Shown here: positions 1-8,366 of the stretch, one piece after another | How positions within the stretch are numbered: position 1 is the first letter of the stretch | How the letters are laid out: every line of letters begins with the position of its first letter | IMG/VR virus record: IMGVR_UViG_3300010885_022505 | Coordinates: 1 to 24,843 of that record | From: a virus | Length of the DNA stretch: 24,843 nucleotides | Strand: one strand, 5' to 3' | Notes under the pieces: model-generated | The model's database searches: none | The model's input: the letters and a program-made list of their open reading frames with translations, nothing else | What the model was told of the DNA's origin: nothing | Made by a program: the position numbers and the translations under genes

Positions 1-722
1 ATCATGTCAAGCATGCGTTCGATTCCAAGGTTTTCTTGTTCAACGATCTTTCCAAGTCGACCTTGTACTCGCTCGCCTGCTTCGTATTCGTCTGTGCGTT
101 CTACGTACATACGACGTGCCTTATATGGCGATTGCAGTGGATCTGGATTTGGAAAAGTTTCCACTGTAATTGCGCCAAGTATGTCATAGAAGTATGGTGC
201 TTGAATTGCAAGCTGACCTTGCAGATACGGACGTGAACGACCGTCTGCTCCAGGACGCGCCATGGCAGTCAATACAACAGCTTCTAATGGTTGTGTAGGG
301 TGCATTGTTAAGTCACGCAGGTCACGCAATAGCGCACCCATGTGACGAAGTAGCTCGCCCCATTGTTGCATCTTCATTTGTTCAGTGCCCGCAATTGAAT
401 CCATGCACTTCACTTGAAGTTCAGAGATGGAATCAATGATTAGTGACTTGAACTGATGTTTTCCAGTTTGTAACCACTGGAATGTCTTGAGAACAACATC
501 ATAGTCGCGAACGTTAACGACTACAGTATCCCAGGTGCCATCGGCAACTGGAGGTTCTTCTCTAATAGGGTCCCAGTACTTAACGGTGATAGGTAGGAAT
601 CTATGCCCACCCTCAACGTCAAGCATGAGACGCGGATATGGTGCGGTTACCGCGAAGGTTGATTTACCAACCTTTGATTCGCCGTAAACCATGATAGTCA
701 ACGAACGTTGTACGTCAGACAT
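1..722 (-). CDS. RecA/Sak4-like P-loop ATPase (3' end beyond window)
   Basis: The frame opens with ATG at 722 behind an AGGA-type ribosome site and stays open to position 1, so 240 codons are visible and the C-terminus is missing. Residues 14-22 form a Walker A loop (GESKVGKST). A later hydrophobic strand, SLIIDSISEL, looks like Walker B. The pattern of an N-terminal P-loop followed by a short DVEGG strand and the IIDSI strand is that of phage AAA_24/Sak4-type RecA-fold ATPases, which assist single-strand annealing or recombination. It follows the Cas4-like nuclease with a 39-base gap, in keeping with a recombination module. A general phage nucleotide-binding protein is the safer name; the recombinase role is inferred from family and neighbours. 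Confidence 0.8.
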   Translation of the reverse strand, partial: MSDVQRSLTIMVYGESKVGKSTFAVTAPYPRLMLDVEGGHRFLPITVKYWDPIREEPPVADGTWDTVVVNVRDYDVVLKTFQWLQTGKHQFKSLIIDSISELQVKCMDSIAGTEQMKMQQWGELLRHMGALLRDLRDLTMHPTQPLEAVVLTAMARPGADGRSRPYLQGQLAIQAPYFYDILGAITVETFPNPDPLQSPYKARRMYVERTDEYEAGERVQGRLGKIVEQENLGIERMLDM

Positions 723-761
723 CACTGTTTCCTTTCATCTCTGTGTTTGTTTGTAACATTA

Positions 762-1691
762 TTAAGCATTGCCCTTCTTCTCTGTTACGCCATAGTAGGC
801 GTATGGATCTGACGGTTGGAACGCATCTTCAAGTGCAGCCTCGGCCGCAGACCCGTCATCAAACATCGGACATATTGAGAAGAATGAGCATTTCCACTTG
901 CAATCGCGTGAAGGACTAGGGTATGCGATAAATCGGTGATCCCCACCTTCATTAAGTGCCTTACGTGCGTCCATCATGTTAGTTAAAACACCGTGGATAC
1001 GTTGCCAAAACGAGCGCAGGGCAAAAACATTGTGACGAACTTCAATTTGCTCGTAGAAAGGCGGCTTAGCGTTTGCAGAGCGCTTTACCTTCTTAAGCAT
1101 TGTAAATATTCCGCCTTCAGAGCGTTCACCTTCCTTGTTCTGCGCAGTTTCAAGCATCATGTATGTAAGAATCTGTTCATTCATGTGCGCCATTGCAGAG
1201 AAGTCGGTAAACGATCCGCCAACTGTCTTAAAGTCTCTAAACATACGCACTCCGTCAGCCTTACGACGTACACGCATGTCAATCTTACCTTGCAGGACAA
1301 CCTCGCCGTTAAGTAACGGCATCTCGATTATCTCTTCAGTAGAAATCATTTCTAGCTCAGCATCAATTCCATTTTCATCAACCCACTGTAGGTAACCTTC
1401 AAGCATGATGCGCCCGAGCTCTGCTTCAGAGTCTAGGTCGTATGTATCTCTAAAAGATTCCTCAAGAATTAGCTTATCTTTTACAACAAGTTCAGAGTGA
1501 GCCTCTAGAAGTGGGATGCCCTTGCCATAGTACATATCAAGAGCTTCGTGAACACGAGAGCCAAGCGCAAGAGCGCCTGTCATCTGTTGAGTTCTAGGTT
1601 GTAGGCGACGGTAGTAGCTAAGCCACCATCGTCTGCGACAATCCTTAAAGGTTTGGATCTCGGAGTTTGATATTCTTATTGGCTCGGTCAT
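762..1691 (-). CDS. PD-(D/E)XK nuclease, Cas4/RecB-like, with Fe-S cysteines
   Basis: The protein has 309 residues. The nuclease core is readable: H48 in GSRVHEAL, D138 in GKIDMR, and D153/K155 in FRDFKT (the D-x-K of the PD-(D/E)XK fold). C18 near the N-terminus and C264, C268 and C274 near the C-terminus match the one-plus-three cysteine layout that binds a [4Fe-4S] cluster in Cas4 and AddB nucleases. Such phage enzymes usually act as 5'-3' exonucleases in recombination or replication. The ATG at 1691 overlaps the TGA of the upstream helicase (ATGA) and has AGGA six bases ahead, so the two are probably translationally coupled. Nothing points to a CRISPR role: no cas1, cas2 or array was seen. 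Confidence 0.88.
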   Translation of the reverse strand: MTEPIRISNSEIQTFKDCRRRWWLSYYRRLQPRTQQMTGALALGSRVHEALDMYYGKGIPLLEAHSELVVKDKLILEESFRDTYDLDSEAELGRIMLEGYLQWVDENGIDAELEMISTEEIIEMPLLNGEVVLQGKIDMRVRRKADGVRMFRDFKTVGGSFTDFSAMAHMNEQILTYMMLETAQNKEGERSEGGIFTMLKKVKRSANAKPPFYEQIEVRHNVFALRSFWQRIHGVLTNMMDARKALNEGGDHRFIAYPSPSRDCKWKCSFFSICPMFDDGSAAEAALEDAFQPSDPYAYYGVTEKKGNA

Positions 1692-3490
1692 AGTTTTCCT
1701 GCCTTATCGTCCTTGAGTAGTGAGAGAAGCTTGTCCTTGTCCTTTACGATCTGTTCAAAGTTATCAGCCTTAGTTGACAAGACCTGGATAACTCTTTCCT
1801 CGATAGAACCATCGGTAACATAATCTGTGACAATAATTGAGTCATGTATTTCAGATCCAATGCGGTGCACGCGGTCAAGCGCCTGCTTGTGATCTACAAG
1901 TGACCACGGACGTTGCAACATTACTAAACGACGAGCCGCGGTAAGTGTAATTCCAACACCGCCAGCCTGTGCTGTAAAAAGTATCCACTTGATCTTGCCG
2001 GATTGGAAATCGTCAACCGCTTGTTGACGCTCATCTTCATCCTGAGCACCAGTGATGAGACCATGTGGAATCTTAGCCTTAGTCATTTCTGCACTAAGTA
2101 AATCTATAAGTTGTCGTGATACCGCACATACTGCAACTGAATCATCACCAAAGTCTCCGTTTGAGATGTCATCCATAAGCGAGTCAACCTTGCAGGAAGG
2201 CTCAGCAAGAATCGCACGCATCTCGCCAGTTTCTTCGTTTACATACATCTCTGCGTATGAGCTTGCAAACTGTAATAAGCGAATTGTCTGTGTTAGTGCT
2301 GAAGGTGCGGTAATTGCCTCGCCGTCCTCTAGCTCTGCAATCATCGTGTCACGCATCTGGTCATAAGCTTTCTTTTGCTTTGTAGACATCTCAATATCAC
2401 GACGTTCAAACATCATTTCGGGTAGCCAAGGCAACACCTTAGCCTTAAGCATGCGTCGCATGCGTGGATTTACAGTCGCGTAAAATTCTTCCTCCATGTG
2501 AGGCTTTACACCTAGAACCATCATGCCGCCAAAGGCATTCAACATTACGTTAACCATGCGGTCAACCCAACGGGTCTTGCTTGGCCACTCTTCAGGCGAT
2601 AGCCAGTGAAGGATTGACCATAGATCTAAGACGTTGTTGGCAATAGGTGTCCCTGTTAGAGCAAAGCGAATATCTGCGTTTCCTGTTGCGGCCCATAGGG
2701 CACGAGACTGCTTAGATTTTGGCTCCTTAGAGCGATGGATCTCGTCTGCAACTACAGCCTTAAAATCAATTGCATTAAGTTCTCGCCTGTGAACCTCACA
2801 GCGATTTATGGTAACCTTCTCGTCATGCCCGCCGCATTCCTGACACCGCGCAAGGGCGATGGAGCCATAGGAAGCAAGTCGAGAATGCGAGCGCAAGGAC
2901 TCCCAGTTAATAACATATACATCAGCCTCTTCCTCAAACACCTTACGTCGTTGAGTTGCTGATCCCTTAATAACTTCTACGTCAACTCCAGGCCACCACA
3001 TATCAAACTCGCGCTTCCAGTTTTTCTTTAATGTGTTGGGGCAGACGATAAGAGCAGGAAATACATCTTCCCCGTCATCTTGAAGCTTCTTTAGTGCTCT
3101 AATTGCCTGGGCTGTCTTGCCAAGACCAGGTTCATCCGCGAGCAATGCTCTACGGGCTACTGATAAAAATTTAACGCCTGCTCGCTGGTGTGGGAACAGG
3201 TCCTCGTTGCCCTCTTCCAGGGTTTCTAGGTCACGAAGTTCGTTCGCCGGGGTAATACGTGTTGTAACTTCGTTGGTTGCCCAAGCGGTTAATCTAGGTC
3301 CAATATTAAGGTCAGTCTTGAAGGTACTGCGCAGTGCTAGGCACGTTGCCCAACTTGTAGGCACGTTCCAAACCTGAGTTTTTGCATCCCACTTTGCACC
3401 TGGGATACTTTTACAAAGCTCCTTAAGACGCCACTCAGTATTGATAATTACGTGCTTGCCTGATTCGTCAAGCTCTACTTCAACTGGCAC
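1688..3490 (-). CDS. SNF2/DEAD-like superfamily 2 helicase
   Basis: A 600-residue SF2 helicase of the SNF2 branch. Motifs run in order: LFPHQRAGVKFL (98-109), Walker A DEPGLGKT (119-126), DEIH box (249-252), TGTPIAN (279-285), motif V around TAQAGGVGITLTAA (506-519) and motif VI QALDRVHRIG (536-545). The first ~60 residues resemble a HARP-like N-terminal extension, a weak impression. An unusual insert between motifs Ia and II carries C216, C219, C231 and H234, a likely zinc knuckle. It probably remodels or unwinds DNA during phage replication. The start is GTG at 3490 behind GGGAG nine bases upstream. An 87-base gap separates it from the resolvase upstream; I saw no convincing promoter there. 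Confidence 0.92.
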   Translation of the reverse strand: MPVEVELDESGKHVIINTEWRLKELCKSIPGAKWDAKTQVWNVPTSWATCLALRSTFKTDLNIGPRLTAWATNEVTTRITPANELRDLETLEEGNEDLFPHQRAGVKFLSVARRALLADEPGLGKTAQAIRALKKLQDDGEDVFPALIVCPNTLKKNWKREFDMWWPGVDVEVIKGSATQRRKVFEEEADVYVINWESLRSHSRLASYGSIALARCQECGGHDEKVTINRCEVHRRELNAIDFKAVVADEIHRSKEPKSKQSRALWAATGNADIRFALTGTPIANNVLDLWSILHWLSPEEWPSKTRWVDRMVNVMLNAFGGMMVLGVKPHMEEEFYATVNPRMRRMLKAKVLPWLPEMMFERRDIEMSTKQKKAYDQMRDTMIAELEDGEAITAPSALTQTIRLLQFASSYAEMYVNEETGEMRAILAEPSCKVDSLMDDISNGDFGDDSVAVCAVSRQLIDLLSAEMTKAKIPHGLITGAQDEDERQQAVDDFQSGKIKWILFTAQAGGVGITLTAARRLVMLQRPWSLVDHKQALDRVHRIGSEIHDSIIVTDYVTDGSIEERVIQVLSTKADNFEQIVKDKDKLLSLLKDDKAGKL

Positions 3491-3577
3491 TGTTTGTCAC
3501 TCCCTTCGTCATTATTTTGCTATACTAACAGGATTCTACAGAAAATGTTTATCATTTCTGCTTAGTATCTACTTATT

Positions 3578-4030
3578 TTATTGTAGGAGTCTTCTAGGGA
3601 TCCATCCTAGCTTTACGCACTGTAATAAGGCATGTCGTATCGCGTCAAGTGCGTGTCCTTCACCGCCCTTATGCCAATATTCCAGCTTCTTAAGTTTAGG
3701 ATTATCAAACATTGCCTTTGCGTCAGCAGGTGATTGAAAGTAGATGTCATCTGCACTTCTTCCTGCGTCCATAAGACATTGTTTTAGAATACCAATTTGC
3801 TCGAGGCTATATGGAGCCTGCGTCTTTTTAGCAGTCTGAGCGTTAATGATAAAGCGCTCGCAGACGATAACTACGTCAGGATACTCGACAAGAGTTTCTC
3901 GAATAGGCTTAGCGTATTCCTCCTGTTGATATTCTCCAGCCCAGACTAAGACAGGTTCCTGTCCTCTTTCAAACGAGAACAAAGTCATGCCTGTTGCCTT
4001 GCCTGGGTCTACCGATAAGATCATCTTCAC
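3578..4030 (-). CDS. RuvC-like Holliday junction resolvase
   Basis: This 150-residue protein has the RNase H-like fold signature of phage RuvC-type resolvases: SVDPGKATG with D8 on strand 1, VCERF with E58, and GEGHALDAIRH with H126/D129 near the end. These acidic residues would bind the two metal ions that cut branched DNA. Length is typical of phage RuvC homologues. The start is GTG at 4030, sharing one base with the TAG of the DNA polymerase gene (TAGTG). An internal ATG at 4024 is a possible alternative. Its place between polymerase and helicase fits resolution of replication or recombination intermediates before packaging. Confidence 0.87.
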   Translation of the reverse strand: MKMILSVDPGKATGMTLFSFERGQEPVLVWAGEYQQEEYAKPIRETLVEYPDVVIVCERFIINAQTAKKTQAPYSLEQIGILKQCLMDAGRSADDIYFQSPADAKAMFDNPKLKKLEYWHKGGEGHALDAIRHALLQCVKLGWIPRRLLQ

Positions 4031-5853
4031 TAGTATTTCTCTCCCCAGTTTTCCATAGGACCGTCAACACCGGCTGTAAGCGGAACTGCCCAACCTTCAG
4101 TGGTAGTCATGCATTCCTTAACTATGCGCTTGATTTCTTCAACGTTATTACGCGGCGCGTTGAGAACAATTTCATCGTGCACAGGGACAATTAGCAATTC
4201 GGTAAGATCTGCTTGATCTAGCTTTACAAGGTTCTGCTTAAATATCTCAGCAGCTCCTCCTTGAGCTAAGTAGTTAAGTAATGTGTAAACTCGATCTTCA
4301 TCACAAGGAAGTCTACGACCTGTCCATGTATGAACATACCCTTGGCCTTCTGCCTTGAGACGACGCATTCCTACATCTTCAATTTTTTGCTGAAATCCGG
4401 TCATGCCTGGGAAGCGTGTGTCAAACTGGCTGACTACAGTCTTCATTATGTTCTCTGGTACACCTGCGGTAAGTGCCTGCTTTGCAACACCTGCTCCGTA
4501 GAGACGACCATAGATCATTCCTTTGATGAGACCTCGTCGCTTGTCTGAACGCTGAAAGTTTGGATCACTGTATACTTCTTTTCCAATTTCAGTAAACGGG
4601 TCTGATCCAGTGAGGTCTGCCTGATGAAACATGCCGATAAGGTTTGGGTCTTCTGTGAGAGAGGCAACCATTCTAAACTCAACCTGGTCAAGGTCTGACG
4701 TAACAATTACATGATCTTCGTCCTTTGGGATAAACGCACGACGAACAACGTCATCACCCTTAGGTAAAGTCTGCAGCGCCGGGTTTTGAATTGACATACG
4801 TGAGGTGCGAGCGCCAAGTGTTTTAACAGATGGGTGCACAAAGCCGTTGACGTTATCGTTAAGAAAGTTGGCAAAGTAGGTATTAGCAAGCTTATCTGCC
4901 TTACGCTGCTTTAGCACGATTTCAGCCAAAGCCTTTACCTCATCATTGCCCTCAATGGTAAGTAGCTTGAGTTGATCCTTTGAAGCTGATTTTTGTCCCG
5001 AAGGTGTAAACTCGTTTATCTCTGCGCCAAGTGATTCTAGCAAGCGCACTAGTTGAATGTTGCTGCCAATAGAAACTCCGTTGTATTTTTCCTTAGCCCA
5101 TGTCTTAACTGATCCCGCGTATTCTGTCAACTCATCAAACTTCTTCCTTGAGTAGTCAAGGTCGATACGTGCGCCGTTAATTTCCATGCGAGTAACAATG
5201 CGACGTGTTGCCATCTCTAGCTCGTATGCTCTGTTGTATGGACCGTCAGGGCCACACTTTTCATAAAACTTTTCCCACAGGCGCATAGTTAAGATGCAGT
5301 CTAACGCACCGTATGCCCAATAAGGCTGAAAATTAGTAGGAACAGTTCCCCATGTCCAACCGTTAGTTGCTAACTCTGTGTCTAAGGTATCCTGCAAGGC
5401 AACCGCACGGCCGTCAATATACAAAGCTGCAAGACGCTTTAACGCACCAACACCAAGCGGATCAATAATGTGCGCCATAATCATTGTGTCGTGCGCGCGA
5501 TGCCAAGGCAGCTTCCAGCGCGATTGAATATCAAACCATCGAGCTTCAAACGCGATGTTGTGGCAAACAATTTGTCCATCAAACTTATCCATAGCTTGAT
5601 AGAACGCACCTGCCCACTCTTCCCATGACATTGCCCACGCTTGTTGACCATCGCCAACCTGCACTAGACGCAGGCGTCCGTGCCAAGGCGACAGTGCGTC
5701 CTTACGTTCACGCCCTGGATACTCTCCAGTTTCAGTGTCAATCGCAATTGCGTTGTGAGGACGACGCTCGCCAAGCCAGGTTAAGAACTCACCTGCTTTT
5801 TCAACGCTATCAACAAGGTGAAGTTTTACATCACCTAATCCTTCAATTGTCAT
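4030..5853 (-). CDS. DNA polymerase I (family A) with 3'-5' exonuclease
   Basis: A 607-residue phage replicative polymerase without a 5' nuclease domain. Exonuclease motifs are intact: AIDTETG (D39, E41), CHNIAFEARWF (98-107) and YGALDC (D185). Polymerase motif A is TSDLDQVEFR (D387), motif B is RRGLIKGMIYGRLYG (K444, Y448) and motif C is VPVHDEIV (HDE 559-561). The residue equivalent to E. coli Pol I F762 is tyrosine (Y448), as in T7 polymerase. Length and layout match the Pol A of many actinobacteriophages. The ATG at 5853 lies inside the last codons of the dCMP deaminase gene (11-base overlap), with GAGG six bases upstream. Confidence 0.96.
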   Translation of the reverse strand: MTIEGLGDVKLHLVDSVEKAGEFLTWLGERRPHNAIAIDTETGEYPGRERKDALSPWHGRLRLVQVGDGQQAWAMSWEEWAGAFYQAMDKFDGQIVCHNIAFEARWFDIQSRWKLPWHRAHDTMIMAHIIDPLGVGALKRLAALYIDGRAVALQDTLDTELATNGWTWGTVPTNFQPYWAYGALDCILTMRLWEKFYEKCGPDGPYNRAYELEMATRRIVTRMEINGARIDLDYSRKKFDELTEYAGSVKTWAKEKYNGVSIGSNIQLVRLLESLGAEINEFTPSGQKSASKDQLKLLTIEGNDEVKALAEIVLKQRKADKLANTYFANFLNDNVNGFVHPSVKTLGARTSRMSIQNPALQTLPKGDDVVRRAFIPKDEDHVIVTSDLDQVEFRMVASLTEDPNLIGMFHQADLTGSDPFTEIGKEVYSDPNFQRSDKRRGLIKGMIYGRLYGAGVAKQALTAGVPENIMKTVVSQFDTRFPGMTGFQQKIEDVGMRRLKAEGQGYVHTWTGRRLPCDEDRVYTLLNYLAQGGAAEIFKQNLVKLDQADLTELLIVPVHDEIVLNAPRNNVEEIKRIVKECMTTTEGWAVPLTAGVDGPMENWGEKY

Positions 5854-6322
5854 CTACGTCCTCTGTTATTACTACCTCAATGTTACATTTCTTAAAATAG
5901 TCTACTGTTGCATCCGGCAAACGATGAGCCGCCCGCGTTCCAATTCTCATGACAACGCGCGTAATACCAGAGTTAGAAATTAACTTTGCGCACTGATAGC
6001 ATGCTGCGTCTGTTATGTAGATGGTACCACCTTCTACGCGAGAACGATCAACGTATAGCAACGCATTTGACTCGGCGTGAATCGACGGGCATGAATCATA
6101 CGTGTTATCAAGTGCAGTTACTCCCTGCGCGCGCGGGCACCAGTCGATACAGTCTCCTTCAACTGGGAACAAGGCGGCAGGACCGTTGTAACCCGTCGAG
6201 CTTATGCGTTGATCCTTAGACACAACAACAGCTCCGATGTGAGCGCGACTACAGCGAGATCTCTGCGAGATTGTATCTGCAACTTGCATCCAGACATCGT
6301 CCCAGGAAGGACGACTATTCAT
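5843..6322 (-). CDS. Deoxycytidylate (dCMP) deaminase
   Basis: A zinc-dependent cytidine deaminase fold of the ComEB/dCMP deaminase type, converting dCMP to dUMP. The active-site HAE is in SIHAESNAL (about residue 82). The second zinc motif, usually PCxxC, reads ACYQC here (C108, C111). The extra pair in DCIDWCPR fits the structural zinc of dCMP deaminases. I chose ATG at 6322, which overlaps the stop of the small upstream gene (ATGAATAG) and has GTGGGA ahead. An in-frame GTG at 6331 would add three residues but lacks a ribosome site. In T4-like nucleotide pathways this enzyme coexists with dCMP hydroxymethylase, the combination found here. Confidence 0.92.
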   Translation of the reverse strand: MNSRPSWDDVWMQVADTISQRSRCSRAHIGAVVVSKDQRISSTGYNGPAALFPVEGDCIDWCPRAQGVTALDNTYDSCPSIHAESNALLYVDRSRVEGGTIYITDAACYQCAKLISNSGITRVVMRIGTRAAHRLPDATVDYFKKCNIEVVITEDVDDN

Positions 6323-6482
6323 CTGTCCCACTAAAAAGTGATGTTGTAAGAATTTTTGACACTAAATTTAGCGCGTCCTTCTTGCTAAAGCCCGCGGCTC
6401 TAAGCTCAACATACATCTCATGGAGTTGCACAGTTGCCTCACGCAGGGGACTTTCATTGAACCCCTCTAATTCATTACTCAC
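6315..6482 (-). CDS. Small helical protein of unknown function
   Basis: A 55-residue protein not matched to a family. I place the start at GTG 6482 because AAAGGAG lies seven bases upstream; a longer reading from 6554 would sit almost wholly inside the glycosyltransferase gene without such a site. The start codon lies in the last codons of the glycosyltransferase gene (GTGAGTAA), and its stop overlaps the dCMP deaminase start, so it bridges the two genes by coupling. The body (LREATVQLHEMYVELRAAG, then FSKKDALNLVSKILT) predicts two amphipathic helices and no membrane segment. Proteins of this helical type are common in phage replication operons, with no known job that I can assign. Confidence 0.7.
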   Translation of the reverse strand: MSNELEGFNESPLREATVQLHEMYVELRAAGFSKKDALNLVSKILTTSLFSGTDE

Positions 6483-7518
6483 TACGTTCTCCTTTCTGGT
6501 TTGCCCATAGTTGATCACATCTTCTAATGTACTTATTCGTGACGCCAACTGCAAACTCTATTGCCTCAGATGATACTTTGTACATCACATTATGCTGCCC
6601 TGGGGCAAGTATTTTTCCCCAGTAGGGAGCTAGTTTCTTAGCGAGAGGAGAAAAGCTGTCGGAAAAAGAGTGGTCGCTAACAAGAAGAGGATTATTATCT
6701 TCAGGGTGCATCTGAAGTCTATCCCACATCTGCGCAATATCTTCATCTGGCGTTATAGTCTTTGCAAAAACCTTGTTTGCAAAGTTATTGTTGACACGTT
6801 CGTGCACGTCCTTGCGCGCCTTAAATCTCTTTAAGCTTGTATAAGGTAGATGACATATTAGCCAATCTTCCTTACTAGACGCAGCAACTGTTGTATCCCA
6901 TAGTTCCCAGAACTTGCCGTCGCCATACTTAAGTTGATGCTGCCCGGCGTCAACAAAGTCGCCGGAGTTGTTTTTTACTAATATCTTTGACGGAACCCTA
7001 AACTCATGTAGAAGCTTCTCGTTTCGTTTAACCTGCTCGTGAAACTCGTCGCGGTCTACCACGTGGTTAATAGACGTGACGTAGTGATTGACAAGTTGAT
7101 AATCATCTAGTCTAGTATCGATAAACCCAGACGGCACTATGTAGTTTTCCAGCTGCATTGCTATGGCATTCCACCTAGCGTCTAGACTTGACAGATGATC
7201 CCTTATGCTTTTTCTAGTAGGGCTAACCAAAAATTCATCAGCGTCAAAGATAAAATTCCAATCAGGATTTTCCTTGTTACTAATGTCAAGAAGAATGTTA
7301 GTTAATGCTTCCTGGTCAAACAGCGTGTCCTCGTAGCGAAATACCTCTATTTGATCTGGCCATACCTTTTGCAACTCAACAAGACCGTTTTTAGTGTCGT
7401 CTGTGCTCGAGTGGTCAATGACAAATACCTTGTCAACATGGTAAAAAAGTGCATGCGAAATAGATATACCTAGTAAAGGCCACTCATTTCTCGCAATGAC
7501 AACTCCGTGAATTTTCAT
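6475..7518 (-). CDS. Glycosyltransferase, GT2 / GT-A fold
   Basis: A 347-residue protein whose first 100 residues are a GT-A sugar-nucleotide domain: IHGVVIARNEWPLLG, then VFVIDHSSTDDT (33-42), and the metal-binding DxD in FIFDADEFLV (residues 92-94). This is closest to the family-2-type 'Glyco_tranf_2_4' enzymes. The C-terminal 200 residues are not assigned. The ATG at 7518 overlaps the TGA of the hydroxymethylase-like gene (ATGA). Family members most often glycosylate polysaccharide or protein. Here, coupling to a dCMP-hydroxymethylase-like gene raises the possibility that the acceptor is 5-hydroxymethylcytosine in DNA, as with T4 glucosyltransferases, although those are a different family. 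The acceptor is an inference. Confidence 0.83.
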   Translation of the reverse strand: MKIHGVVIARNEWPLLGISISHALFYHVDKVFVIDHSSTDDTKNGLVELQKVWPDQIEVFRYEDTLFDQEALTNILLDISNKENPDWNFIFDADEFLVSPTRKSIRDHLSSLDARWNAIAMQLENYIVPSGFIDTRLDDYQLVNHYVTSINHVVDRDEFHEQVKRNEKLLHEFRVPSKILVKNNSGDFVDAGQHQLKYGDGKFWELWDTTVAASSKEDWLICHLPYTSLKRFKARKDVHERVNNNFANKVFAKTITPDEDIAQMWDRLQMHPEDNNPLLVSDHSFSDSFSPLAKKLAPYWGKILAPGQHNVMYKVSSEAIEFAVGVTNKYIRRCDQLWANQKGERSE

Positions 7519-8366
7519 CGGCTCTTGATAGCCTTAATCATCGCGTTGGCATACCATGCCTCAAAAGGATGTAGTGCACTAAGAAGCATAGGGTCTTCTC
7601 TGTGCGTTGCAGCTGTTAATGCAGACATCGCGCGATCTCGTACCTGTTGCCAGTTTGCGCCCGTGATGGCAGGTATATTTTCATAACGCTCAGTTGTGTG
7701 CTTTAGATTTTCTGCGGTCTCGTAGTGTTGCTCGTAGATATGAAGAGATCCAACGTGATGCGCATACGTGCCAGGTGCAATATCTAAGACTGACGCCATG
7801 GCAATTTGCACACGTGTAAACTGGAAGAAGTCATACGCGGCGCCTAGCCATACGTCGTTTGAGCGCATGTAAACGCTCATGTTAAGTTTGTTATCACGGA
7901 TTCTAAATTGGTGCAGGATTGTGCATGGGTAATCACGCTTCTCCGGGAGTAGATCTAGCTCAGGGTTCCAGATTGTAACCACTGCCTGTCGTGAATCAGG
8001 ATCCTTCTTAAGACGCTCGATAACTGGTTCATACTGGTTCTCTGTGCGTGCGCCGTATGCTCCATGAAATATGCCGTTGTCCTCGGCGTAGTTCTTAAAC
8101 ATCGGACCTACCTCGATAACAAGCTTAGGAGTTGCGGTGCCTGCTAGAAGCTGGCAGGCTTCAACCGCACCAATTCCCGCGACAGTTCCACGACCTACAC
8201 CTAGCGGAAGCGTGTTGCGCACGTCATCAATACGAATTATTGCGTCCTCAATCTCGCGGGTCTTCATTCCGCGGGGAGCTGCCTCCTTGCCGTATTTAAG
8301 AACGTGCTGAACGAGATCAACGTATCCGTTAACTCCGTCAGGTATGTTGATTATCGCAGTATCCAT
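7515..8366 (-). CDS. Thymidylate-synthase-family enzyme, likely dCMP hydroxymethylase
   Basis: A 283-residue ThyA-fold protein. Family landmarks are DPDSR (122-126), catalytic C148 in DYPCTILHQF, and MRSNDVWLGAAYDFFQF (167-183). In thymidylate synthases the last block has Asn (LGLPFNI in E. coli), which reads the uracil ring. Here it is D179, the residue used by T4 gp42 dCMP hydroxymethylase at the same site. The RSND string and VGSLHIY (205-211) are also closer to T4 gp42 (RSND, VGSLHVY, from memory) than to ThyA (RSCD, GGDTHLY). The expected product is therefore 5-hydroxymethyl-dCMP rather than dTMP. ATG at 8366 has AGGG seven bases ahead and overlaps the kinase gene by 16 bases. Confidence 0.85.
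   Translation of the reverse strand: MDTAIINIPDGVNGYVDLVQHVLKYGKEAAPRGMKTREIEDAIIRIDDVRNTLPLGVGRGTVAGIGAVEACQLLAGTATPKLVIEVGPMFKNYAEDNGIFHGAYGARTENQYEPVIERLKKDPDSRQAVVTIWNPELDLLPEKRDYPCTILHQFRIRDNKLNMSVYMRSNDVWLGAAYDFFQFTRVQIAMASVLDIAPGTYAHHVGSLHIYEQHYETAENLKHTTERYENIPAITGANWQQVRDRAMSALTAATHREDPMLLSALHPFEAWYANAMIKAIKSR

Noticed and set aside
762-1691. A CRISPR adaptation gene (Cas4)
   Set aside because: No cas1, cas2, effector or array in the window; it sits in a replication/recombination operon, so a phage exonuclease is the better reading.
3519-3550. Possible promoter (TATAGC) before the helicase
   Set aside because: The -10 is imperfect and no -35 lies at a proper distance.
6315-6554. 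Longer 79-residue version of the small protein
   Set aside because: The extra N-terminus lies in the glycosyltransferase gene and has no ribosome site, while GTG 6482 has AAAGGAG at good spacing.
7515-8366. Plain thymidylate synthase call
   Set aside because: D179, RSND and VGSLHIY match dCMP hydroxymethylase better; ThyA family membership is kept but dUMP specificity is doubted.
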